Source: Gigantopelta aegis
Lineage: Eukaryota; Mollusca; Gastropoda; Neomphalida; Peltospiridae
Assembly (NCBI RefSeq): GCF_016097555.1
Contig: NC_054702.1
Coordinates: forward strand, 75,598,679 to 75,662,678
Direction: 5' to 3'
Length of the DNA: 64,000 bases
Position numbers and translations under genes: made by a program. The notes below the pieces were generated by a model, which worked only from the letters and a program-made list of their open reading frames with translations, had not been told where the DNA came from and searched no databases. Below are positions 46,287 through 57,832 of the stretch, piece by piece (within the stretch, counting starts at the first letter, position 1; the number at the start of each line of letters is the position of its first letter).

Positions 46287-49200
46287 ATGGCTTTTACCTT
46301 TGCAGCGTTTTGTTACATTGCTGCACTTATTTTAGCAGCAGTTTTAATATTTTTCGTAATTTTTCATGTAAGTTGCGCAGTATAATATTTACAAGTGAAC
46401 AACGAACATTATATCATTTTACTGTTAACAGCAGAATATTACACAAAGAAAATATAAGATCATGACCGTGATCATCATCATCATCATGGCGTGATGACAA
46501 TTGAATTGCTGTCTTTTTATTATTTATTATTTATGAATCGTTATGATCACTATACAGGGTGGAGATTAGTTCATCAGGATATTATACCGGATAAACGTCT
46601 CCGGCACAATATTTATTATTGTAATGTTTATTGTTGTGCCAATAAATGTCAAAATGTTTAAAAACGGACCGTAGATGTTTACCTTGGACCTTGGTGAACT
46701 AAGTAGGTGGAGATCGGAGGGAGATTCAGATAAATCATATGACATTGAAACCTGTATGTATACAAATGCCGACTATAATGCATAAAATAACCTCAGCCCA
46801 GTGGTTTGTAAATAGCAAGGCAATTATTGTCCTTCCCACTTGCCGCAAAACCAACTCACCCCCAAAGCTGTTGGTCAACTCGCCCCACACTGTTTACATT
46901 ACCATTGCAGGGGACAAACTCACAAACGTCGTTAAAATAGGCTTGACAGTTCATTGTAATATCCGATATTAGAATGCCAGACAACTCGGCCCACGTTGAG
47001 ACAGCTCGGCCCAGAGTTCTGAGACAACCCGGCCCACCGCGAGACAACTCGGCCCGGAGTCCAGAGACAACTCGGCACAGGGACAATCTTGTCTATTGTT
47101 TTTTAAATTAAAGTATTCTCACCGAAATAAAAGAATGTGTTTTTGTTAGTATTGAATTAGCCCCACCTTAACCTAAACGTCCCGAAACGAAGTGTCATGT
47201 CGGATTGATAAATTGCTGATTCATTTATCTTTGAAGATAGTTTCCGCTGTTCAAATAATTTGTTTTTGTTCTACAGTCGGTGACCTAAACATTGGAGATG
47301 ATCGTTATTATCACTATTTATGTATATGTGTTCTGTTGGTTTTTTGCGTACATATGTGCGTATGTATTTAATGTAATAAATGTGGGAATTTGGCAAATGA
47401 TGTCTTTTGCGTTATTTCTATAGTACAATACTTCTAGAAACCCATCCGACACTATGATATGCGCGTACGACATGTACAATTGTCATTCTTAATGGTGACC
47501 ATATAGTTAGCGGTATCTGTCAGTATAATGCATTATTATTACTATAGTACAATACTTCGATACTACGACATGGCCAACTATCATACTTAACACGCATATA
47601 ATGTGTCACAGCATGCCCCGTCTATCGGTCTAATAACTCGGCCCAGAGCTGTCTCGACGTGGGCCGGGTTGTCTGGGCCGAGTTGTCTGGTCCCCTGATA
47701 TTACAGGGTTTCTGCCAGAGGGTAAAATGGGTATGGCGCCATACCCAAATTTTTATTTTTTTAAATTAACATTTTGACAAAATTAATGACTCTTATCATT
47801 ATTGTATGATTTTCTTAAGCCTAACCCTAAATGTAACCCATTTTCTTTGTGGAGGAGGCCCCCCATAGCCCCTGTTGACTCTGGTTGCATTCAATAACAT
47901 CAATAACATAAATAATGCCATACCCCGTCTATCGGTCTAATAACTCGGCCCAGAGCTGTCTCGACGTGGGCCGGGTTGTCTGGGCCGAGTTGTCTGGTCC
48001 CCTGATATTACAGGGTTTCTGCCAGAGGGTAAAATGGGTATGGCGCCATACCCAAATTTTTATTTTTTTAAATTAACATTTTGACAAAATTAATGACTCT
48101 TATCATTATTGTATGATTTTCTTAAGCCTAACCCTAAATGTAACCCATTTTCTTTGTGGAGGAGGCCCCCCATAGCCCCTGTTGACTGTGGTTGCATTCA
48201 ATAACATCAATAACATAGTGCCATACCCAAAAATTTCTTTCTGGCAGAAACACTGTATTAAGATCTCCCTAATATAAAACCATTTAATAAGTGGTCGTAA
48301 TAACACAGTTTCACTGTAATATTAATAAATAAAATTACACCAAAGTTGTAGACGTCCATTTTTAATTTTGTCACAAGTATTTATGGACAGTAAAGTTTGG
48401 GGCGAGTTGGTTTCTGGGGCAAGTTGACCAGCATTCTTCCCAGCATCTATGAACATTTGTAAATAATTTGAGTTTGCTTTGAGATAACTAAAGTAGAAGT
48501 GTTTTGGAAATAAAAGAAAAGACATTATTGTTGTGTGCAGTTTATAAAACAATTGGCTCAGAAATAAATAGCCCGAGTACACTGCTGTTCAAGGACTAGA
48601 CAGACATTTGAATGGTTATGATCACTCTTTCAATCTGAATATTATTGAAAGAGTGTGCTGTCGGGTTTTTTCTTTGCATTAAAAAGGACCAAGAGTTAAT
48701 TCTTCAATAGATTCTGATTTTCTTTGAATGGTGATCTATGGTCCGTCCCATCATTCTATTAAAATGTTTTTTTTTTGTAAATAATTTCAGTTTGGTTTGA
48801 TGTAAGAAGAAAAGTAATAGTGTTTTGGAAATAACAAAGAAATATTATTTGTGTGTGCAATTTACAAATCGGCTCGAAAATAAATAACTTGTAGTAATAT
48901 GTTTGTTTTTACAATGCCTTCAGATATTGAGCTGAAATTTTATGTATAGCTTTATCATGTACTGTTACTAATCAAGGTTGACAGAGGTATGGCTACATTA
49001 GATATCTGATTCTTTTCTGGTCTGATCCGCGTTTTACCACCCATCTTGAAGAGTATTACATAAAAAAGAAAAAGTGGCAGCTGGCAAAACATTACATGCT
49101 TTTTGTCCTAGGAGATATAGGTGACATGGTTACAAACTAGTATGTGGAATCTGCATTATTGTAATGGGTTCTTCATCATTTGTATTACATTATACTATAC

Positions 49201-52200
49201 ATTTTACACAGATACAGCAAAATTAGGTAAGGGATGGTTGGCAGTTTAATAGGCAACATTGAATTGTTGGTCATTTTACATGCATTCATATCTGCATTAT
49301 GAATTAAAAATGTGCATCCCTAAAAATCATGTTTCCACTGTAGTTTTGTTATTTATAGTTATTAACTTGAACTAATTTGTTTTTGTTTTTAGATAATTGC
49401 ATTTGATGAGCTGAAAACAGATTATAAGAATCCGATTGACCAGTGTTCTAGTTTAAATCCAGTAAGTACAAGTATGGCTACTTAATTGTGTCAAGAATTT
49501 AAAGTGTTGTGTTTTATAATAGCTCCATACATTATTAAAATGGAAGATTAGGACATAGAGGTCAGTGTTTGACAAAAAGTTATTTGTCCGAAATTAAGCA
49601 ATCTGATATATTATTAATAAAGAACTTAATGTACTGTTTTATTGTTTACAATAAAATACAATACCATTTGGATCTTGATAAGGCAGTCACTAACCCATTT
49701 TAACCCCCTAAAAACATTGAGTTTAGTGTTTTTATTTATATTGGATAATGTTTTTCATGGCAGTATTTAGTAGGTTTATTTTTTAAATTATGTTTTGACT
49801 TATTTTCAGCTTGTCCTGCCCGAGTACATCATCCATGCATTCTACACACTTCTATTTCTTTTTGCATTTGAAATTCTGACAGTGTTTTTAAATCTTCCAC
49901 TGTTGTTTTACCATATCAAAAGGTTTGTACTTTTACATTTTTAACTAGGGTGGGGAATTGCATTATTCTAATATATTTTAATATTTGTTGACTTGACTTT
50001 TGTGAATTAAGGATTGGAGTGTCCACAAATCAATCTAAAACATAAATGCATTTTTTGAATATATGAATAAAATTCTGGTGATCCTTAAGTTTGTGGCTTT
50101 TTAATTTAATTCATTACAGTATAACATCATCCCATAAGGCCATTGGTCCAGCCGTAGCAACAGGAGTTTGTTCATTTCTTGATGAATGTAAAAATTATGA
50201 TGTCAGGGAATGTCGTATCTGATGACGTCACTTTATATGGGCACGTTGTTTTATTGAGCATTATGGTTTATGAACCAAAAATAATTCAAAATAAAGTAGG
50301 AACTTTTAATGTTATTATTAGTTAGTATGTAAGTTAATTCACGCAGTTTCCTTCGTTGTTCACTTTGCGGATGATTTGTTTTTTTCATACCCTGATGAAC
50401 GTAAAATAAATAATAGACAATTCTCAGTTAATGTTAGCTAACTGACATGTGAACAGAATGACTGTTCATGTGAAATATTGTGCCCCATAAATCAGATATT
50501 TTTTTTCTCTGAAATTTGATGATCAATTTAGCTTATTAAATTTTCCATGCAAACATTTGTAACTTTACATAATTTTAGGTATTGATATTGTCTAGATGTG
50601 GTAAAAAAAAAATCTTATCACAATACACCAAATACTTTTGTCATAACAGAGCATGCAAAATGATATGTTGAAATGTACAATATCATTTGTTACAACACTC
50701 AGTCAATCACTGCTGATCCTAACTGTGCATGCTGTACTACAAACTATGATCTATCAACCGACTGTCACCTTCCACAAATGCAAGAAAATGTTGCTAGGAC
50801 CTTAAAAAGATGATACAGTATATTTCAACATATCATTTCATGTTTTGCCTTTTAAAAATTATGTACGGTTACAAACGTCTGCTTAAATCTTGTAACATTT
50901 ATACTGTGGATGTTAAATTATAATATTTAATGATAATTATCCAATAGTTTTACCAGATAAGCATATTTTTATATATCTTTCTTTATTTTTAAAGATATGC
51001 CACTCGACCTGTTATGAGTGTACCTGGAATATATGATCCAACATCAATAATGAATGCAGATGAACTGAATAGAGCTCAAAAAGAAGGCTGGATCAAACTG
51101 GCGTTTTACCTTCTTTCCTTCTTCTATTATTTATATAGGTGAGGATTGTGTCTGATATTTGTTATTTAAATAATGTAACGATTAATACCACATTTGTTTC
51201 TGGGTTTCATAAACTTTATTAGTTCCCTACCAATTGAACCGGAGGGGACTATAGGTTTTTGTCTGTCTGTCCACATCTAGTTTTCCAGATGTTTTTTTCA
51301 CAATGCCTCAGTATATTCAGCTGAAATTTTGTGTATATTTTTATCATGTTCTCTTTCAGATCAGGTTTGACTTTCATGGCAAAAAAGACCCTTTTTAACA
51401 AAGTTATGGCCCATGAACTAAGGAGATATGAAAATCTTTTTTCCAGACTTTTTTTTTTGCAGTGCTCAAAGATATTGAGATGAAATTTTGTGATAGCTTT
51501 ATTGATGTAGTCACAGATCACGTTTATTTTTCATTGGGATTTACACATTTTATGGTCTTCAAAGTTAGGAGATAGAAAAAAAATTGTACCTGGCAGAGGA
51601 CATGCATTGCTTTAGAAGTACACACAGAATGCTTGTTTACCATAGAGAAAAGAAGTAAATAAATGACATTTTCCATGCTATTAAAAGGACTATCTTGAGA
51701 TTGCTGCCATTGTAACATGCAGATCCTTTTTGATTACATATTAAAGAAAGAAATGTTTTATTTAACGACGCACTCAACACATTTTATTTACGGTTATATG
51801 GCGTCAGACATATGGTTACGGACCACACAGATTTTGAGAGGAAACCCGCTGTCGCCACTACATGGGCTACTCTTCCGATTAGCAGCAAGGGATCTTTTAT
51901 TTGCGCTTCCCACAGGCAGGATAGCACAAACCATGGCCTTTGTTGAACCAGTTATGGATCACTGGTCGGTGCAAGTGGTTTACACCTACCCATTGAGCCT
52001 TGCGGAGCTTACATATTAAAGATATATTAGATACTTCTTGTTTAGAATGTCAGTGTCTGTATAAACAAGGTGTTTGTTGTCATCCTAATGTTTGTAGTAG
52101 CCCAAACTGGACAAAAATGTATATATTACAAAGTAATGAAAATTGATTGCTACAAACAGTGGCTGGAAATACATTGGATATACAGACACTGGGATTCTAA

Positions 52201-52607
52201 ATAAGAAAATGTATTTAATGTGCAATTTTTAGTTGTCAAAAAGACTGTTGAACAAAAACATCTTACAATGACTGTAAACTCAGAAAAATGCTTTAAAAAT
52301 CTAAAATAAGTAACTTCACTTCATGTCAATTTTAAATGAAATAATATGTTTGTAAATAGCAATCTTCATATACTCAGAGCTGTACCTAGCACTAAACAAG
52401 CAGCTAAAAACAAATTAAGGCAAAAATAACATAGGGTCTTCGCGGCATAAAGGGCACTTTTAAACTAAAATGGACACTTTTTCATATATCTCTTACTAAA
52501 TATTGCCCTGACAGTCTACTTGTAACATTTATTCTTCATTGTCATTGTAAATTATTACTATACAAATTTTTTCTTTTTACAGTATGATAGCAGAGCTGGT
52601 GCAGTAA
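46287..52607 (+). CDS. Cornichon family protein (CNIH1 type), 143 residues
   Basis: ER cargo receptor that loads membrane proteins, such as TGF-alpha-type growth factors, into COPII vesicles; related proteins also attend AMPA receptors. Coding exons: 46287-46367, 49393-49461, 49810-49922, 50995-51138, 52583-52607. Phases agree (0, 0, 2, 2). It starts [20 protein letters not shown], the hydrophobic first helix, then carries the family signature [18 protein letters not shown]. Two further hydrophobic spans follow ([20 protein letters not shown] and [18 protein letters not shown]). [20 protein letters not shown] is the conserved loop. Length matches vertebrate CNIH1 (144). The last exon adds only SMIAELVQ. 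Intron 1 (3.0 kb) holds the inverted-repeat element and 307-bp duplication; intron 4 holds a SINE. The 3' UTR end is not fixed; an AATAAA occurs at 54165. Confidence 0.96.
46977..47690. mobile_element. GC-rich inverted-repeat element in cornichon intron 1
   Basis: Starts CCAGACAACTCGGCCCA (46977-46993) and ends with the exact complement (47674-47690). Inside the left arm the motif GAGACAACTCGGCCC is repeated about four times. The right arm belongs to the first unit of the 307-bp duplication. GATATTA occurs a few bases outside both ends. Confidence 0.65.
47612..48225 (+). repeat. Tandem duplication, 2 x 307 bp
   Basis: Matching positions are offset by 307 throughout: for example TCTATCGGTC at 47621 and 47928, GTTGCATTCA at 47884 and 48191. 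The copies are nearly identical (one visible change is CTCTGG to CTGTGG), so the event is recent. The unit includes the right arm of the element ending at 47690. Confidence 0.92.
48900..48990 (+). repeat. Type F AT-rich repeat fragment
   Basis: TGAGCTGAAATTTTATGTATA and GCTTTATCATGTACTGTTAC, as in 13443 and 51216. Confidence 0.7.
51216..51640 (+). repeat. Type F AT-rich repeat, near full copy
   Basis: Begins TTAGTTCCCTACCAATTGAA, continues with GTCTGTCTGTCC and two units containing GATATTGAGATGAAATTTTG and AGTTATGGCCCATGAAC, and ends near GAATGCTTGTTT. It includes both edges of the family. Cornichon intron 4. Confidence 0.8.
51748..52008 (-). mobile_element. Mosaic SINE (type D 5' part, type A tail) with 14-bp target duplication
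   Basis: TTACATATTAAAGA stands at 51734-51747 and 52009-52022. On the plus strand it starts with the type A tail (GTTTTATTTAACGACGCACT) but ends with the middle of type D (CACTGGTCGGTGCAAGTGG, CCATTGAGCCTTGCGGAGC). The perfect duplication shows that this combination inserted as one RNA copy. Confidence 0.92.
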
Positions 52608-54990
52608 TACTCAAGAGACTGTTGTCTGTATTATGACTGTGCCAGCACAACGACCTAATAGAAGAATGTGAGGCCCCTCATCAGGCAGAACAAGAAGATA
52701 TTTATGGGTTGTTCTAACACTTTATCAGTGTGCCTATAGTTATAGTACAAGCAACACATTTACAATCTATTTTAATCCGTGTGCACTTGCTTTTTCATTT
52801 TTTGACATACCTGATATTTAATGGTATGATACATAAACAGAACAGTGTTTAATGCAGATTTTCATCCTTTAATTTGTCTCGGATCAGCCTCCATTGATTA
52901 CACTACTTACTTACTTACTGAAAATGTTTTGTGTAAAGCATCTTGTTGAATTTTTGATGCAATCATTGAACAGTAAAAATCAAATCTGACTGGTTGATAC
53001 ATTTATAAACCTGTTCATAGCACTTTTGAAATTTTGACCATTTCTGTAATACATGTACTAATATCTGATTTTAGAATTCTTTTTAACGTATGTTTAAGCT
53101 ATTTCTTGAGTAACACATTTCCCAGTCTGACTCTAGCAGATAAGAAATCTATGGCTACTCTATATCCTGCTAACATATTGATAAAAAGGAATTGGTCCTG
53201 ATGTGCTTGCTGATAAAAGACCCCTTTCTGTTAATGGGTAAGAATAATCTATGTAATGACAGCAGGTTTTGACTCGCACTACTGACCATGTGTCAAACCT
53301 AGTACCATATGTTAGACCTGATAACAAGTTTAAAATGTGCTGGGCTGTCATTAAACATTCCTATCTTTTCCTACTGTCGTAGGATTTCTCAAGATGTGTT
53401 TTTTAATTTTATATAAAATGACCTCCTTTGTGAAGTTTGATGCCAGCAAACAAATGCAAAACTTTTATTTATTTGACTATAATTATGTCTTGAGTGTAGT
53501 TATATCGAAAGACGTGTTCTGTAGGATAGTGCAAACAAGTAACCACCTCTGAACATACACTTTGGTAAAGGTTTTCGTCTCACCTTTTCTGTATTACATT
53601 CTGATGGTGGCAGCTGTGGTGATGCCGTCAACTTTTGCATTAAAGTTTTGCTTTTAGATCAGTTTCTCACAAACTATAAGTCCTAGATCAGTGAAACTTG
53701 GTTTATAATTGTTCCTGTGGATGTTCATCACAGTGCATGTGAAAAGAATTGTACATTACTGAATCATCTATTTGAAATATATTTGGGTTTTGCTCAGTGT
53801 TAAGATTCAGCTTTTGTCACAAACTCATCCTAGATCAATGAAACTTGGTTTATAGTTGTTCCTGTGGATGTTCATCACAGTGCATGTGAAAAGAATTGTA
53901 CAATACTGAATCATCTATTTAAAATATATTTGGGTTTTGCTCAGTGTTAAGATTCAGCTTTTGTCACAAACTCATCCTAGATCAATGAAACTTGGTTTAT
54001 TGTTACATCTATGGATGTTCATGACCAAAAAAAAGAAATAATAAAAATACATGTAAATTATAAAAAATTATTGAATTTTTAAAATTATTATTATTATTGT
54101 TTTTTTTAACATTCATTAAGATGAACATCTTATGAAGGCAAATATCAAACTATCAATGATACTGAATAAATTTATGGTAAACGAGAAATTAATTCTTATT
54201 AATGAAACTTAGTTTATAGGTGCATTTCTAACTTCATCACAATTTTAAAAAAAATAAAATTAAAGTACAATTTATGAAAGTGACTTAAAAAATATATAAT
54301 TCCCCTCCCCCCCCCCCCCCCCCCCCCCAAGAATTAGATTAATCTTTGTTTTTATTCCACAAATTATTTCTTTATTCATGAAATCAGTTTATGGTAGTCA
54401 AGATATTTAATTTTACAGAATTCTTTTTCTATTTAAAAAACGTGGGGTTTTTTTTTGGGGGGGGAAGACTAAACAGAATTAATTATTCATGGCTTTATTT
54501 TTTGTAGATAACATGAGACCAAGAACAAATATGCAAACACATTTTAATAAAGAAATATGCCTACACATGTACCCCCACACAAACGCACACACTATTTTAA
54601 CTGGCATGTATTCGATCAAACCATTTGTGCTTTGTATTAACTATATATATATGTGTGTGTCTTTTTTTTTCTAAGTTATTTGCCGTCTGCAAGTAGTGTT
54701 TGTAATTTTATACTGATTGTATTAAAATGTTTACAAAACCTTGTGCTTCATTAGTTTTGTTGCTGCAGTATTGCTGTAAATGATTTTAATTGACAGATTT
54801 CGTTTAGTGGTATTTTTTGTAAGCTAAAGGACATTAGTATACTGTTTGATCAGGTCAGTCAGATATAATTTTAAAATTACACAACATGCAAATAATGATT
54901 CATACTGGCTATAAAAGGCCAGAAAATTGTGTTTGACATTTCTAAATGACAGCAGAATATTTTTTAGTTGAGACCTACCATTACTTTAGG
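52608..54990. other. 3' region of cornichon and intergenic sequence
   Basis: Probably 3' UTR at first. It then contains a 147-bp tandem repeat (53640-54030), a degraded SINE tail near 53280-53370, a C26-27 run (54302-54328) and CA/GT tracts. No coding exon was recognised. Confidence 0.6.
53640..54030 (+). repeat. 147-bp tandem repeat, about 2.6 units
   Basis: TCCTAGATCA recurs at 53681, 53828 and 53975. Each unit has TGAAACTTGGTTTAT, CTGTGGATGTTCAT and TTTGGGTTTTGCTCAGTG. Units 1 and 2 are almost identical. Confidence 0.9.
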
Positions 54991-55267
54991 GAGCGGGACA
55001 AAGCTTGGTGGTAAAGTGCTCACCTGACGCACGGTCAGTCTAGGTGGGCTCATTGGGCTATTTTTCATTCCAGTCAGTGCACCACGACTGGTGTATCAAA
55101 GGCTGTGGTATGCACTATCCTGTGTGGGATAGTGCATAGAAAGATCCCTTGCTACTAATGGAACAATGTAGTGGGTTTCCTTTCTAAGAATTGCCAACTG
55201 TTTGACATCCAGTAGCCAATAATTAATAAATTAATGCTCTAGTTGTGTTGTTAAATAAAACAAACTA
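54991..55267 (+). mobile_element. SINE type B, full length, plus orientation
   Basis: Head with GGTGGTAAAGTGCTCACC, the central GTATGCACTATCCTGTGTGG and GATCCCTTGCTACTAATGG blocks, and type B tail TTAATGCTCTAGTTGTGTTG, TTAAATAAAACAAAC. The box B region is partly deleted. Confidence 0.85.
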
Positions 55268-55929
55268 TTACTATTACTGTATGATAAGGATAATAATTCT
55301 GAGCTTTTAGTCCAACATTTACCCCTTATTCTGCAAGTGTCCAAATGACTTTATGGCATACCTTCCTTATAGACAGAGAAGAGAAACAGATAAACAGTTT
55401 GCTAATGAAACAGATTTAAAAATTATTTTATTACTAGTATGTTGTCAATTAAAATAATTTCTTGTTATTTCAATACAAATATCTAAAGATCTTCAATTTT
55501 GCTTTTAACAGTTTTTATTGTACTGAAAACCATTTGATTTTTTTTGGGGTGGGGTTGTTTGTTTTTGGTTCTGTCTTGTACTCTAATAGATGTACTATTT
55601 TCATCATTATTAATGTATTTCATTGCAGGAATTGTTTGCATTTGTATCAAAGACGTGCTTATAGAATTTCAATAATTATTGTATGTGTTATCTGTTGTGC
55701 ATTTATATTTCGAATAAAATTTTATTAAATCACTTATTTTGTTGAAACAAAACTTATCTATAATATACAAGTGAAAAACGTTCCTGTGCATAATTAGAGT
55801 CTTAGTGATACTTGTATTTTTCAATGTACTAACAATTTTGATTTGTCACAATATTTTTTTATCAATATGTCATAACAAAATCTATGTTACAAAGTTTGCA
55901 GATGAACACATTTCATTACCAAAGTTGTA

Positions 55930-56178
55930 GAAAATAGGGGGAGGGGTTAAGGTGTCTGTAAATAACCTCAATATTGTGTATAGCCACCATTTGTTGACAC
56001 ATGCTTGGTAACGTCATACGACACCAGGTTGCAAGAAAGCTTGGGGAATGCCATTTCATGTCCGGTCCAAGATTGGACCCAACTGTGCCAACATCACAGG
56101 CTGATTCTGTAGGCGACGTAAGCCTCACTCCATCTCATCTCAGACATATTTTATGGGAGAGAGGTCGGGTGAAACAGG
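55930..56178 (-). mobile_element. Tc1/mariner-type transposase remnant
   Basis: On the minus strand at about 56172-56143 the translation SPDLSPIKYV matches the SPDLNPIEHVW motif that holds the last catalytic acidic residue of Tc1-like transposases. Downstream pieces NGIPQAFLQ and RYQACVNKWW fit the family's C-terminal IPQATIQ...RRxQACI region. Stops and frame changes interrupt it, so it is a dead fragment. Recognition is by motif only. Confidence 0.65.
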
Positions 56179-56352
56179 CCCATAGCCAGGATTTTGAGAG
56201 GAGGGGTCGTTTAGGCTTATGGTGAGGTATAAAGTGCCTCACACAAGGGCGCGAAATGCCCAAATTGCTTAGAGGTGTCCGCGGACATATTGAAAAAAAA
56301 AGAGTCGCCGGTAGGGGGTCGACAGACCCGACCCCCCATTGGATACAGGCCT
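56178..56352 (+). repeat. Interspersed repeat (AGCCAGGATTTTGAG family)
   Basis: Shares AGCCAGGATTTTGAG, CGTTTAGGCTTATG, TGCCTCACAC and GGGCGCGAA with 63687-63830. It ends in a short GGGGGTCG/CGACCCCCC inverted repeat. Confidence 0.8.
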
Positions 56353-56440
56353 GCAATGGCATGCGATTTACATGTCGGTATGTGGTTTTCCCCCATCAAT
56401 TTAGACAAAATATGTTTAAGATAAAGAAATAAGTACCAGG

Positions 56441-56522
56441 ACTTTAGATTGCACCAATCTAATTAAAATTAGCTCCACTATTACATGTAGTAGAGCTAAT
56501 TTTAATCAGATTGAGATTGCAC
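56441..56522. repeat. Hairpin-forming inverted repeat
   Basis: AATCTAATTAAAATTAGCTC and GAGCTAATTTTAATCAGATT are near-perfect complements around a loop of about 17 bases. Flanking GATTGCAC sequences also recur. It looks like the joined ends of a MITE. Confidence 0.75.
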
Positions 56523-56699
56523 TAAAGCTAAGGCGATAATTGCTGTTCTCAAAATAAGCATACTCAAAATAAATACATTTGCCCAAATTAGTACAAACTT
56601 ATCTGTAATATAGGGTTTCAACAGGGTTGAAAATGAGCAATTTGCCCAATTAATTCACTATTATCATATAACCATTCCCCACAGCTAATATACCTTACA

Positions 56700-56782
56700 A
56701 TTTATATATATATATATAAATTGTATGTGTTTATGTGTATGTGTATGTATGTATATATGTATATATATATATATATATATTT
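56700..56782. repeat. (TA)n/(TG)n microsatellite
   Basis: Alternating TA, TATG and TA runs. Confidence 0.85.
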
Positions 56783-57832
56783 ACAATTACCATCAAATTG
56801 CATAGGTAAATCTTCTTTTCTGATACAGGTTCCTGGCCATATCTGTGCACAATGCAGATTCAAATGTGCATTTGGCAAAATAGTGGATGATTCCATGGAC
56901 CCATATCCAGTGCCTCTTATATAGAAATCCTTTGCTGGAGATTTCACTCCTCTTGCATCACCACAAAGTTTATTTCATCCCTCTTGCATCGCCACAAATA
57001 GGACTGCCACACCTAGACTAGTTTACTAAAGCATGCGCAGTTCTCTGTTTAGTCTCTTTGTACTGCATTATCTTTTACTTGAGAAACAATACAAGTCAAG
57101 TTGCATACCTTGGCTGTTCTAGCATGTTGTCTTCACCCCTGTATTAAAAATGAGATTTAATATGTATAATTTGTAAAGAATTTTTTATTTATTTATACTG
57201 GATTCTTTTTCAAACAATGTATTTGAGTTGGTATGGGTTTTTATATGAATTTTAACCCAAATTACTGTTGAATATGCTATATTTGTGTGGGAAGCCAAAA
57301 CAAGGGTGCTAAAAGTTACTGCTGTCTACCTTACTTTTGTTTTCTGAAAATTAATATATGGTAGACTAGATTAAAAATACACCTCGACTATGGCCAGGAC
57401 TGATAATTTGTATTCTTATTTAGAATCTCAACGTAAATATTATGTACTCTTGTTATCTCAACTGTTTATGTGGTCCAAAATAACATATTTAAGTAGAGGG
57501 AGACCAGTTTTGATGGGAAAAAGTACTCAATTCTTAAGTAGGCTATATCAATGTTTATAAATAGACAGTTGTTATGCAAACTACTACCAGTACCTTTTAT
57601 TAGTATTAATATTGCCCTTCAAATGAGCACTAAATTGATTATGTTATATACCATTTCCCAGAAAAAGAAAACTAAATTGTTACTTGTTTAAAAAAAAATC
57701 TTATTAAAATCTCATTTAAAAAATCGGCTACAGCTGTCAGACTGACTTCTTTTTTCATTTTGAAACAGAACTGTCAATGTACAATAAACTAGCATCACGG
57801 TGCTGCAACAACAAAATTCAAATCTACCAAAC

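Noticed and set aside
55462-55728. Possible last exon (acceptor-like CATTGCAG before 55630 and AATAAA near 55717)
   Set aside because: The 88-codon frame is of ordinary AT-rich, hydrophobic composition, has no recognised homology and no upstream exon partner.
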